From IMG/VR virus record IMGVR_UViG_3300042691_027661, positions 1 through 38,101 of that record: 38,101 nt of DNA, one strand, 5' to 3'. A program made the position numbers and the translations under genes. The notes below the pieces were generated by a model, which saw only the letters and a program-made list of their open reading frames with translations, had not been told where the DNA came from and made no database searches. The DNA comes from a virus. Shown here one piece after another: positions 7,701 to 15,414 of the stretch; positions within the stretch are counted from its first letter, which is position 1, and the number at the start of each line of letters is the position of its first letter.

Positions 7701-10700
7701 AGGACTGCTGCAACAGCAAACCGGCCAGCGCCATCTGCGACGGTTTCTTGACCCCACGCCGACCCTTGATGGCCACCGCATTTCCCATGTTGTGGGCCTC
7801 ATCGAAGGCGATCACCCCGTCAAAGTCCTTGCCCAGCCACTCCACCAGTTGCTGGATGCGACCGCCCGGTTTGACCTCTTTCCCATGGTCAGCATTGGCC
7901 AGGGCATCCTGCGCCCCGGATTTGGTGGCCAGGGTTTTGTAGCTGATAAAGGCGATGCCATTGCGTGGCGGGATTTTCCCCGTGGCCTTCACGTTCTTGA
8001 TGGCAAACAGATCCTCGGCCTTCCCGCCGAGTCCGGTCCAATCGCGTTGGGCATCCGCGATCAGTCCCGGCTTCATGCTCACCCACACCGCCCGCTTCCG
8101 GCCATGGTTGGCCTGATCCAGGATCACCCCGGCGATGGTGCGGCCCTTGCCCACCCCGGTCCCGTCCCCGATGAAATATCCTTGCCGCTGACCATTGGGC
8201 AGCAGGTTTTCCATGGCCGCCCCGGCCCGGACCAACTGCTCCAACTGGGCATCCGACAACCTTCCCTCGGTGATGACCTTCTGGTCCAGCCGCGGTTCAT
8301 AGGTCACCCGCGGAGCCTTCACCGACGCCATGGCCTGCGATTCCACCAGCTCGGCAGGATGCGGCTTGGTTCCTAGGATGGCCAGAGACGGTTTGTAGGT
8401 GGCGTAGGTTTCGCCCTGATCCTCAACCGGCCCGCTGTCGGCCTGCTCTACTCGGACGGATCCGTGACCAGGCTGCTCAACGTGTCCAGCAGGTAGGTCC
8501 CCGCGCTTTCCAGATCCATCTGCGACAGTTCCTGCGGATCCACGTCCTCCAGGGCCGCCATCGCTCCCTTGGGATTCTGGTTCAGATCGCTGACCAGGCA
8601 GTCGATTCCGTCGCGGTCCAGGGCGTCGATCCCCCGATACCGGCGGTACAGTTCCGGAAACTGCTCCAGGGCTTCCGCCACCAGGCTCGCCACTCCCAGG
8701 CTTCCCGGCTGCACCGTCTTCTTGTCCTTCTCCAGAATCGCCTGGGCCGCCCGATTGAGCGGGTGGCGGTTCAGGGTTTCGCGCAGCTTGAACAGGCGCT
8801 TGACGTCCATCGCGGACTCCTTTGAGCAGTGTACCCAGTTCAGCCAGCGATGCCACCGTTCCCGTCACCGCCGCCTGCGTTCCCAGGGGCGTTTCCCCCT
8901 CGGCCGGCTTGTCGATGACCAGCAGCCGGGTCCCGAAGGTGGTGCCATACTTGTGGTACACCGTCCCCGGCACCTCGATGTTGGCCCGAACATGCGCTTG
9001 CCGTCCCAGCGTGGCCCACCACTCACGGTAAGCCTTGGCGTTGAAGGCCATGCCTTCGCCCACGATGGCCACCAGCCGGCCGCCCGGCGGCAGCAGTTGG
9101 AAGGCTTGCTCGATGTGCCTGGCCCCGGTCAGGAGGTCCCGCTTGTCGGTTCGCCCGGCGGTGGCGCTGAACGGCGGGTTCATCACCACCACGCCCGGCT
9201 GCGGCTTGCCCTGGGCCGAATAGATCGCCGCCAGATGGTCGGCGTTCTCCGTGGTCATCTCAATGCCCAGCGTCTCGGCCAGCTTGGCCCGCCGCTCGGA
9301 CAGTTCATTGCCCAGCACCCGATCCCCGGCCATACGCCCGAACACCGCCAGCGACCCGGTTCCCACGGATGGTTCCAGGTACACCTCACCCGGCCGCAGG
9401 TTGGCCACCCAGTTGGCCATGAAGGCGTAGCTGGGCGGCGTGCTGAATTGCTGGTGCGAGATCTGCTCCCCGGTCCTGGCCGTCTGCGTCGGCAGGTCAC
9501 GTTCCAGATCGGCCATGAACTTCAGCCCCTCGGCTGGGCTGTCGGCCGTTGGGCTGGCCAGATGGGGGTGCCGGGCAATGACCTTGTTCACCGCCAGTTG
9601 CAGCGCCTCGTAGGCGTCCTGCACCTTGTAGGCCCCCTGGCCCTGCGTCCCGCCAAAGGCCTGGTCGCAGATCCGGAACAGCTTTTGCCAGTTCAGGGCT
9701 TGGCCGGCCTCATCCAGGGCATCCGCCAGGGCCTCGGCCGCGGCTATGGTGCGGGTGACTTGATCCTGGGGGTTTCGCACGACCGGCGCAGGCATGTCCA
9801 CAGGCTGCGTTGGGGGAGCTTCCTCTGCTCCTGGACTCGACTTTGGAGCACCAGGTGCAGCGTCATGCGGGAGATCCTGCGCTGTACGATCCGGCATTGC
9901 CGGTGCTGCCGCAGGACGTTCCGACTCAGGGCGTGTAGATTCAGGGCGAACTGACGCAGGTGGTTGTTCGGCATGTTTTTTCTTTTTTGATTTAATTTGC
10001 ACCACGTCTTTAGATCCTACATTATTAACCCTAACTAGAAAATTACCATTCCATTGCCTTTCATAATTTGGCCAACCGCTTGTTTCTTTAGTGTTATTAT
10101 GGATTGTTTCAATTTGATCTGGTGTCAGGCCAAAATTGACAAGACTATGCCATTCAGACTTGAGTTTTGTGCCGTCACTAAAATAAAAAACCGGGTCTGA
10201 CCTACCTAAACCAGCTTGTTCCGTAGTTATTTTTACCAACGTTGTTTTGCGCCATGCTTCACCATTTATCGCTCCTGCGGCAGCAGCAAGCGACTCAAAT
10301 GTTTTTCGATTTATTTCACGTATAGAACCAACCTCATACAAAGGCTCTCCATCGCTTCCTTTTTCCTTGAGCAGCTTTCCGGTATAGAAATGCAGTTTCC
10401 CACTGTGAAACCAACCTCCAGTATCATGGGTATCGTTATCTAGTGACACCGAACGCAACATTGATATTCCGGCTTCCGGTCTATTTTCTGCGCTGTTCCA
10501 ACTCGGACGTTCTGGATCTGCAATATTCCAGCGATAACCAACGGCATATCCTGGTGGCAATGTCCATTCATTATTGCTCGTTGACACGTCACTTTCGTCT
10601 TTTATCGTTTCGTTCTCGTCGCCTTCACCGGCGCGGATAGAAACGCCAGCAACACTGGCCTGATCGGCTTGTCCGATCTTTTGACCTTGGTCCATGCGAC

Positions 10701-12807
10701 CAAGGTCATTTTTATTACCGGGTTTTGCTTCCGTACCCGGTGTGGCGTCCTGGGCCTTCTTCACGAACCCCCGCACCCGCGCCCCCAGGGCATGGATGCT
10801 AGGATCCGCTCGGTGATCCTTGATGACCTGCTCCCAGGCTTTGACCCGTCCGGGATCGCTGGGCAGCTTCAGCATGCCGAACTTCCCGTATTCCTCCCCG
10901 ATGGCCCGCTCGATGGTGGCATTGGCGGTGGATGGCGTGTTCTTCAGGGCGTTCTGCACGTCCGGCCGCTCGGCCACGGCCCGCGACAGGTCGATGGACG
11001 CCTCGGTCACGGATCCGGGTTCCACAGCGGGCGTTGTGGGCTTCAGAACGGGCTTGCTGGCCAACTGCTCATCCAGCGTGGCCTGTCCCTCGGCCGGCGT
11101 GGCCGGTTTCGGCGTCACCTCGCCTTGGCGTCCCAGGGTCTTCAGGATGGCCTTGGCCTTGCTCACCACCTTGGGCGGCTTGTCGTTCTTCTTCTTCTTG
11201 GGCCGCTGGGCCTCCCGCCGCAGCACCTCCACCGCGCTGTCCCCCAGCAGTTCCTGATCCTCCGGCTTCATCGTCTGAATGTCCGGGATCTTCGGGGCCA
11301 TGCTGACCTTGGCGAACGCGGATCCGCCGTTGCGCCAATCAGTTACGCCGCTTGGTGTTTCGGATGTGCTTCGAATATCATTCGGAGCCGTCGCCGGCAG
11401 GGCATTGGATTCCTCATCCAACCGCTGGGCATGCTCCGGATGCTCCTGCTCCAGATCGGCCATGGCGCTGGAAATGAAGGCTTCTCCAGCCTGACCCTGA
11501 TACTTCTCGCCGGCCTTCAACAGGGCCAGCATCTGCGCCTTGTACTCCTCATAGCTGATCGGCTTTTTGCGCAGCGTCCGTTCCAAGGCTGCCGGCGGCG
11601 GGTTCGCCACCTCCTCAACAGGGACCGGCTGCCGGGCCACCGGTCCGGTGTCCACGTCCGCAGACACGCCCTGCGGACTTCCCCCGGCCCTCTGAGCTTC
11701 TTCGTCCGCCAACTGCTCGGCCAACCGCGCCTTGATCGCTGCCAGCTTGTCGACGTCCGCCTGCCGCAACGTGGCATCGGTGTCCCGCAACTCTGGCCGC
11801 ACCTGGCGCGGCATGTCCGGAACCTCGCTGACCAGATCCGTCATGCTCTGCCGCTGCAATTCCGGCAGCATCTCACGATACAGCGCATCATCCTCGCGTT
11901 GTGCCGTGCGCAGGTGGAGCTGTTTAGCAAGCTCGTCACTAGATAGTTCAGCCCCTGCGAACCCCGCACCCATCAGACCGCCAACCGCCCCCGCCACGGT
12001 CAGCCGCCTGGCCAATGTGGCTGTATCCAGGGCATTAGGATCCTCGCCGCTCATGGCCTCCCACACCGCATGTCCCAACTCGGTGACGACCTCCTCGGAT
12101 CCCTCCCATCCGGCATCCTTGGCCAGTGTCATCAGTCGGTCTCGGATCATCCGGACGCCATGCTCCTTGCCGGCTCCCAGGATCACCCGCTCTGCACCAG
12201 TCTTGCCGAACATGCTGGGGATGGCCGTCTCGATGGTCCAGTTGGCCAAGCCTGACCCGATCCCGTTCTGCCGGGCGGCCACGGCCCCTTCCCGCAGGGC
12301 CAGGGGCTGCACCGCTGCCCCGACCTCCAGGGCCGCTCGCAGCTTCGGTAGCGATGCCAGGGCCTTCACCCCGCGCACCGGGGCTGCCAGCGGACCGCCG
12401 GCCAGCATCAGCGGAAGGTCTGCCGCCACCCCGCCCGCCCCCTGGCGAATGGACGTGAGCAAACCAGGATTGGCGATCTGCACCGATTCCGCGGTACTCT
12501 CGGCATCCTCCTGCTCCGATGGACTCCCCAGGCCCAGGGCCTGCTGGGTTGAGCTAATCGACCGCATCGCCCCCGACACCTCTGGAGCCAGCCATCCCAA
12601 GCGACCCAAGCGGGAGCGCAGCCGGGCATCATCCTCGCTCGCCTGCTCCTCGCGCAGGATCCCGGACTCGCTCATCCGATCCAGGTTGCGCAGGGCATCC
12701 GCCTCAACGCTGCCTGCGCCCTCGATGAACCGGTCCACCGGATCCATGTCCTGGGACACCGGATCCAGACCAGCCGCACGGATGAAGGCATCGAGCTTGC
12801 CGGGCAT
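4774..12807 (-). CDS. Giant polyvalent protein: N6-adenine methyltransferase plus Strawberry-notch/DarB-type helicase
   Basis: 2677 aa from ATG 12807. The N-terminal 300 residues contain Ala/Gly-rich hydrophobic stretches typical of ejected virion proteins, followed by Pro/Lys-rich linkers. A methyltransferase domain has a glycine motif EPSVGTG at about 1145-1151 and NPPF at 1210-1213 (amino-methyltransferase catalytic motif). A superfamily 2 helicase has Walker A GDGTGVGKGRT at 1547-1557, DEAH at 1669-1672 and motif VI GRSHRTNQ at 2074-2081. Methyltransferase-helicase fusions such as P1 DarB are packaged and injected to protect incoming DNA from restriction. Its place just after three probable internal virion proteins supports the same role here. 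Oddities: an AT-rich insert at residues about 730-946, and a nested ORF in the linker (about 1333-1454). Confidence 0.9.
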   Translation of the reverse strand: MPGKLDAFIRAAGLDPVSQDMDPVDRFIEGAGSVEADALRNLDRMSESGILREEQASEDDARLRSRLGRLGWLAPEVSGAMRSISSTQQALGLGSPSEQEDAESTAESVQIANPGLLTSIRQGAGGVAADLPLMLAGGPLAAPVRGVKALASLPKLRAALEVGAAVQPLALREGAVAARQNGIGSGLANWTIETAIPSMFGKTGAERVILGAGKEHGVRMIRDRLMTLAKDAGWEGSEEVVTELGHAVWEAMSGEDPNALDTATLARRLTVAGAVGGLMGAGFAGAELSSDELAKQLHLRTAQREDDALYREMLPELQRQSMTDLVSEVPDMPRQVRPELRDTDATLRQADVDKLAAIKARLAEQLADEEAQRAGGSPQGVSADVDTGPVARQPVPVEEVANPPPAALERTLRKKPISYEEYKAQMLALLKAGEKYQGQAGEAFISSAMADLEQEHPEHAQRLDEESNALPATAPNDIRSTSETPSGVTDWRNGGSAFAKVSMAPKIPDIQTMKPEDQELLGDSAVEVLRREAQRPKKKKNDKPPKVVSKAKAILKTLGRQGEVTPKPATPAEGQATLDEQLASKPVLKPTTPAVEPGSVTEASIDLSRAVAERPDVQNALKNTPSTANATIERAIGEEYGKFGMLKLPSDPGRVKAWEQVIKDHRADPSIHALGARVRGFVKKAQDATPGTEAKPGNKNDLGRMDQGQKIGQADQASVAGVSIRAGEGDENETIKDESDVSTSNNEWTLPPGYAVGYRWNIADPERPSWNSAENRPEAGISMLRSVSLDNDTHDTGGWFHSGKLHFYTGKLLKEKGSDGEPLYEVGSIREINRKTFESLAAAAGAINGEAWRKTTLVKITTEQAGLGRSDPVFYFSDGTKLKSEWHSLVNFGLTPDQIETIHNNTKETSGWPNYERQWNGNFLVRVNNVGSKDVVQIKSKKKKHAEQPPASVRPESTRPESERPAAAPAMPDRTAQDLPHDAAPGAPKSSPGAEEAPPTQPVDMPAPVVRNPQDQVTRTIAAAEALADALDEAGQALNWQKLFRICDQAFGGTQGQGAYKVQDAYEALQLAVNKVIARHPHLASPTADSPAEGLKFMADLERDLPTQTARTGEQISHQQFSTPPSYAFMANWVANLRPGEVYLEPSVGTGSLAVFGRMAGDRVLGNELSERRAKLAETLGIEMTTENADHLAAIYSAQGKPQPGVVVMNPPFSATAGRTDKRDLLTGARHIEQAFQLLPPGGRLVAIVGEGMAFNAKAYREWWATLGRQAHVRANIEVPGTVYHKYGTTFGTRLLVIDKPAEGETPLGTQAAVTGTVASLAELGTLLKGVRDGRQAPVQAARNPEPPPAQSGGPGDSGEGQEDGAAGKPGSGEPGGGSPGAVSGTVPPVSGDRRPGPRRNRLPGQRSEPESQGSDGGPGGRGSAGTVADGSGKRGDLPAGHVEQPGHGSVRVEQADSGPVEDQGETYATYKPSLAILGTKPHPAELVESQAMASVKAPRVTYEPRLDQKVITEGRLSDAQLEQLVRAGAAMENLLPNGQRQGYFIGDGTGVGKGRTIAGVILDQANHGRKRAVWVSMKPGLIADAQRDWTGLGGKAEDLFAIKNVKATGKIPPRNGIAFISYKTLATKSGAQDALANADHGKEVKPGGRIQQLVEWLGKDFDGVIAFDEAHNMGNAVAIKGRRGVKKPSQMALAGLLLQQSLPKARVLYVSATGATEVSNLAYATRLGLWGDGTAFADAKAFINDIAASGLAGMELVARDLKATGRYLARSISFRGVGYERLTHNLTEDQTAIYNELAKAWQVVLRNIWAALESTRQGKNRDARKNAIGAFWNAHQRFFNQVLTGMQMPAVIQSMQADLERGDAPVVQLVNTNEAATKRALQAREAKQAEEDDDEDDLSSLDLTPREMLMQAVKNGFPTVQYQEVTDKNGNTTSEPVKDSKGNLVENPQAVAMRNQLLKNLADIRTPDGPMEQILAAFGPDQVAEVSGRTVRVVGKKQADGSWKTVQEKRSQAKAMKEAAEFQDDKRKILIFSAAGGTGFSFHADRKAKNQRPRRHYVLQPGWRADSALQGLGRSHRTNQAQPPTFILTSTDLRAQKRFISTIARRLDQLGALTKGQRQAGSGGLFSAADNLESDAAETALDWFTKDLAYGKIPGVSVAEFEAETGLAIRDGASGKVETPEMRQFLNRMLSLSTDMQNQVFDAFQERLDKTIEIQKANGTLDVGLETLKADKIEETGQQVVHTDAKSGATTIRHDLQVSKRNKTIDFDQALANGRNWSRSGEVSFVRHERSNRVWILSSSDRTKTDKQGRIETTYSKIGINGFSDLLPRSEFGKYRQIDEETARSLWSDELAKAPEFRVEAMHLFSGALLPVWDRLPSTDVRAMRATLQDGRSILGRVIQPYQIDQVMQDLGVADANAKILAPAEVMQAVENGQTAVLRNGWKIKRVRFGGEMRAEITGKSSSRELDTWRGSLENAGVDAVYKEWNYRYFLPFGQPAVWERILADRPLARLGEPEENEDQPVQEAPHRIPGEDATGRKPKEVAALAAAERQSRRQAADPDAPTRQIVKKDLPGRMEGIREGRRFKRVVLVEGDGMRVDPLTGVVSIGSKVADAAQAQDLASALREAERISGEALAKVPDDLRLEIEGEGYRVAKALAGELGEDLAALRRVLRCLGG
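8448..8810 (-). CDS. Overprinted 120-aa ORF nested in the giant methyltransferase-helicase gene
   Basis: Same strand as the giant gene but a different frame. AAAGGAG stands 6 nt before the ATG at 8810, a near-ideal ribosome binding site. By my hand count about 102 of 120 codons end in G or C here, as in the phage's ordinary genes, while only about 45 of 121 giant-frame codons over the same bases do. In this frame the protein has balanced composition with amphipathic helices and many Leu; in the giant frame the same DNA gives a Gly/Pro/Ser/Arg-rich linker between methyltransferase and helicase. Either this is a real nested gene, or it is an older coding frame trapped by compensating frameshifts. 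No family recognised. The stop is TAG at 8448-8450. Confidence 0.65.
   Translation of the reverse strand: MDVKRLFKLRETLNRHPLNRAAQAILEKDKKTVQPGSLGVASLVAEALEQFPELYRRYRGIDALDRDGIDCLVSDLNQNPKGAMAALEDVDPQELSQMDLESAGTYLLDTLSSLVTDPSE
9970..10620. other. AT-rich insert inside the giant gene
   Basis: Base composition drops abruptly from the GC-rich surroundings to AT-rich sequence (for example the TTTTTTCTTTTTTG run near 9975), then recovers near 10620. The reading frame stays open and encodes roughly residues 730-946, with many Asn, Lys, Trp and aromatic residues (for example WTLPPGYAVGY and GGWFHSGKLHFYTG). The stretch looks like a horizontally acquired domain spliced in frame between linker regions. 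No family recognised. Confidence 0.7.
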
Positions 12808-12809
12808 GG

Positions 12810-14045
12810 TTACTCCGCGGTCAAACTGTCGGTGAACTCGCGCATGATGGCCGGTACATCGGTGGCCGGATTCAGCTTCGTTGCTGCCAGCCGCAGATAG
12901 AGCGCCCGCTTGACCATGCTCCGCTTGGCCGGCGTCAGATCCGGCCTGGCCGTGGAGATCGCCTCATCCACCGCACTCTCATCGAAGGCAGATATTCCCC
13001 GCTGCGCCAGATCAGCGGACATCGACTCCAGACGATTCCCCAGGCTCCTGGGTGCTGCTCCGTCATCGGCTCCCCAATACTGGTTGGCATAATCAATGTC
13101 CTTCTGCCGCTGGCTGGTGCCCTCGGTCAGTTGCTGCCGAAGGGCCTCCTTCCCCGTCGTGGTCCCGCGTCCAGCCGGCTTTTCCAGGCGCTGCAATTCC
13201 GCATCCACCTGTTCCCGCATCGGACCCCTCCGCAGGGTGTCGATCTGATCCTGCGTCACGCCAGACTTTCCTCCGATGGCCTCCATCAGCATCCCCGGCA
13301 CCGCCTTCAACCGCATCAGTTCGATGGGTTCCGGATTGCGGACACCCTTCTCCTGTTCCTCGATCAGCCGCAGTTCCTCTTGCAGGTCGGCCTCGCTGAT
13401 CGCCTGCTTCTGTCCGTAGTCTCCGGTCCCCTTCTTGGCCATGGCCCGCGATTCCGCCAAGCGCAGCTTTTCCGCCAGCCCCATCGGCTTGGCCGTGGGA
13501 TTCCCCTTGGCGGTCAGGGCGTCGATCTTCGCCCGGCGCATGGCCATGGCTTCCCTGCCCAGTTCCGCCTCAATGGGATCCTGGACCGTGACCGTCCCAC
13601 CGGCGGCCGGTTCCTGGATGGTCCCCGGTTCCAGAAAGCCCTCAGCCACCGCCTTGCGGCGATGGATCTTCCGTTCCTGATTCTGTTGCTCCTCGCGCTC
13701 CAAGGCGTTCTGCAAGGTCTTCTTGACCATCGCCAACTGGTCGCGGTTCAAGGGTGACCGTGGGACGGTGTCCTGCTCGGGGTTGTTCCATTGTCCCACC
13801 CAGGGGCCTACCCCGGCCGGGACCACCGATGGCTCTGCCGGCCCTTCCAGATTCGGATCCGCCACCCCCAGTTCAGCTCGCATCAACGCTTCGCGGAAGG
13901 CTTCCTTCTTAGCGTTGCGTTCCCGCAGATCCTGGCGCTCCCGCATGTCGGCCCAGGCCTTCAGACCTCCGGCGATAGTATCAGCGATGGACTGGTTCAT
14001 CCCGCCCGGCTGGCTCATGGCCCGAAAGGTCAGTCGATCGCTCAT
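12810..14045 (-). CDS. Probable internal virion (ejection) protein, 411 aa
   Basis: The ATG overlaps the stop of the upstream 203-aa gene (ATGA at 14042-14045) and the stop lies 2 nt before the giant gene's ATG. The protein is rich in Glu, Arg, Gln and Ala with long helical, coiled-coil-prone segments (about 25-55 and 125-260), no signal peptide and no catalytic motif. In P22-like podoviruses the genes following the tail components encode ejection proteins of this kind (gp7, gp20, gp16). Assignment is by position and composition; sequence similarity to a named protein is not claimed. Confidence 0.65.
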   Translation of the reverse strand: MSDRLTFRAMSQPGGMNQSIADTIAGGLKAWADMRERQDLRERNAKKEAFREALMRAELGVADPNLEGPAEPSVVPAGVGPWVGQWNNPEQDTVPRSPLNRDQLAMVKKTLQNALEREEQQNQERKIHRRKAVAEGFLEPGTIQEPAAGGTVTVQDPIEAELGREAMAMRRAKIDALTAKGNPTAKPMGLAEKLRLAESRAMAKKGTGDYGQKQAISEADLQEELRLIEEQEKGVRNPEPIELMRLKAVPGMLMEAIGGKSGVTQDQIDTLRRGPMREQVDAELQRLEKPAGRGTTTGKEALRQQLTEGTSQRQKDIDYANQYWGADDGAAPRSLGNRLESMSADLAQRGISAFDESAVDEAISTARPDLTPAKRSMVKRALYLRLAATKLNPATDVPAIMREFTDSLTAE

Positions 14046-14653
14046 GACCTGGCCCCCGCGTACAGCGTCCCCTGGCTGCCAGCGTTCAGCAGTCCACCCA
14101 GCGTCTGCCAGGCATAGGCAGAATCCGGAGCATCCAGCCGTGCCAGTTCCGCATCCACCTGGGCAATGGCCTGCCGCAGTTGCATGGACCTGCGCGATCT
14201 GCCTGCCGTCCTGGTCCGTTCCCCGATGCCGGCCTTCCAGGCAGCGTCCCCCACACCCTGCCGCCCTCTGCCGACCCGTGCCTGGGCCGCATCCGCGGCC
14301 AGTTCGGTATCGGCCAGATCGCCGGCCTGACCGGCCTCGCGCAGATAGGCGGCCAGATAGTCCTGGCTGCCCCCGGGTGCGCCGGTCGGCCGCTCCACCG
14401 TGGGCGTGGCCACCGCATTGCCAGCCGTCTCCTGGGAGTCATTCAGCCCGGTGATGGCCGCCGACAACGTGGCGGCCCTGTCCCTGGATCCTTCCCAGGC
14501 GTTGGTGCCCAGTTGATCCAACAGGGCCGTCCGCTGCTCCTGCCAGCGGCGTATGGCTCGCTGCCGGGCGCGGGCCGCCTGCCGCCCTCCGATGTAGTTG
14601 GCCGCGGCCCCGGCCACGCCCAACCCTACGCCGATCGCCAATGGTGCCACCAT
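14042..14653 (-). CDS. Probable internal virion protein with N-terminal hydrophobic segment, 203 aa
   Basis: Starts at ATG 14653. The first 20 residues (MVAPLAIGVGLGVAGAAANY) form a Gly/Ala-rich hydrophobic helix, followed by a strongly basic, Arg/Gln-rich helix. This pattern, membrane-active N-terminus plus charged helices, is usual in podoviral ejection proteins that form a channel across the envelope. The remainder is Ala/Gly/Asp-rich and helical. It is translationally coupled to the 411-aa gene downstream. No named family is claimed. Confidence 0.65.
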   Translation of the reverse strand: MVAPLAIGVGLGVAGAAANYIGGRQAARARQRAIRRWQEQRTALLDQLGTNAWEGSRDRAATLSAAITGLNDSQETAGNAVATPTVERPTGAPGGSQDYLAAYLREAGQAGDLADTELAADAAQARVGRGRQGVGDAAWKAGIGERTRTAGRSRRSMQLRQAIAQVDAELARLDAPDSAYAWQTLGGLLNAGSQGTLYAGARS

Positions 14654-14665
14654 GTCATGCTCCTT

Positions 14666-15406
14666 TCACAGGTTCCACCACGATGCGGTATCGGGACGGC
14701 CGTTCTGATAGCCGCCGTCCCTCCAGGCATCGTAGCGTCGTTGATTTTCCCGATCCGCTGCCGTGAAGCCCTCGGTCAGGGCTGGCGTGCCGGTGTTGTT
14801 CAGGAATCCCGCCACAGCACTTGCCAGCAGGGTATCATAATCCTGATTGGCCTGACTGCTCATCCCGGCCCCCTGGATCGCCGTGTTCTGGGCCTCCATG
14901 GCTGGTCCATAGTCCTCGTCCTCAGCCAGGATCTGTTCCAGCAGTTGCTGCTCCTGATTGCCTAGACCGGTCAACCCGGCTGCCCTGATCTCCTCGGCCT
15001 GGGCCTGGGCCTGGGCTTTCGCCTTGGCCAAGCGCAGGTCGATGGCCGCGGTTCTCTCGGCATCCATCGAACTGCCAACCACCCCACCCCGGGCCAGGTC
15101 GGCCCGGGCCGCCCCCATCACGTCCCGATGGCCTGCCTCGGACTGCTTCACCGCGCTGGTCCGGAAGGTGTCGGCCTGGTCGTCAATCTGTTTCCTGAAA
15201 CGCGGATCTCCCGTGGTCTTCTCCAACAGGTCGATCTGTCGCAGGCGATCCTGATCGCTGGTCAACCAGCGCCCTTCCCAGTCCGGTGCGCTGGCAGCAT
15301 TGGCCGCGGTGAACCCCGTTCCCCGCCCGGTGATGGCATCAGTCAGATACCGCACATGACTGCGGATCGGGCTTCTGGCGCGTTCATAATCGGCTTGGGT
15401 CAACAT
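14666..15406 (-). CDS. Probable internal virion protein, 246 aa
   Basis: Begins at ATG 15406, 8 nt after the upstream stop, with AGGAGGC just before the start. A long helical region (about 50-165) includes an unusual Ala/Gln/Lys run (AKAKAQAQAQAEE) and an ARADLARGGVVGSS segment; similar Ala-Arg-x-x-L-A-R-G-G segments occur in podoviral internal proteins. The C-terminus is Tyr/Trp/Asn-rich. It lies first in a set of three likely ejection proteins before the giant polyvalent gene. Function is inferred from position and composition. Confidence 0.65.
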   Translation of the reverse strand: MLTQADYERARSPIRSHVRYLTDAITGRGTGFTAANAASAPDWEGRWLTSDQDRLRQIDLLEKTTGDPRFRKQIDDQADTFRTSAVKQSEAGHRDVMGAARADLARGGVVGSSMDAERTAAIDLRLAKAKAQAQAQAEEIRAAGLTGLGNQEQQLLEQILAEDEDYGPAMEAQNTAIQGAGMSSQANQDYDTLLASAVAGFLNNTGTPALTEGFTAADRENQRRYDAWRDGGYQNGRPDTASWWNL

Positions 15407-15414
15407 GCTGCCTC

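Noticed and set aside
5941-8376. 811-codon plus-strand ORF
   Set aside because: It is antisense to the conserved helicase domain; composition is His/Gly/Leu/Arg-rich as expected from the reverse complement of GC-rich codons, and it has no family pattern.
12408-12632. Another nested ORF in the giant gene (74 codons)
   Set aside because: Rich in Arg, Cys and Trp, which is typical of an out-of-frame shadow; the giant frame keeps normal composition here, unlike at 8448-8810.
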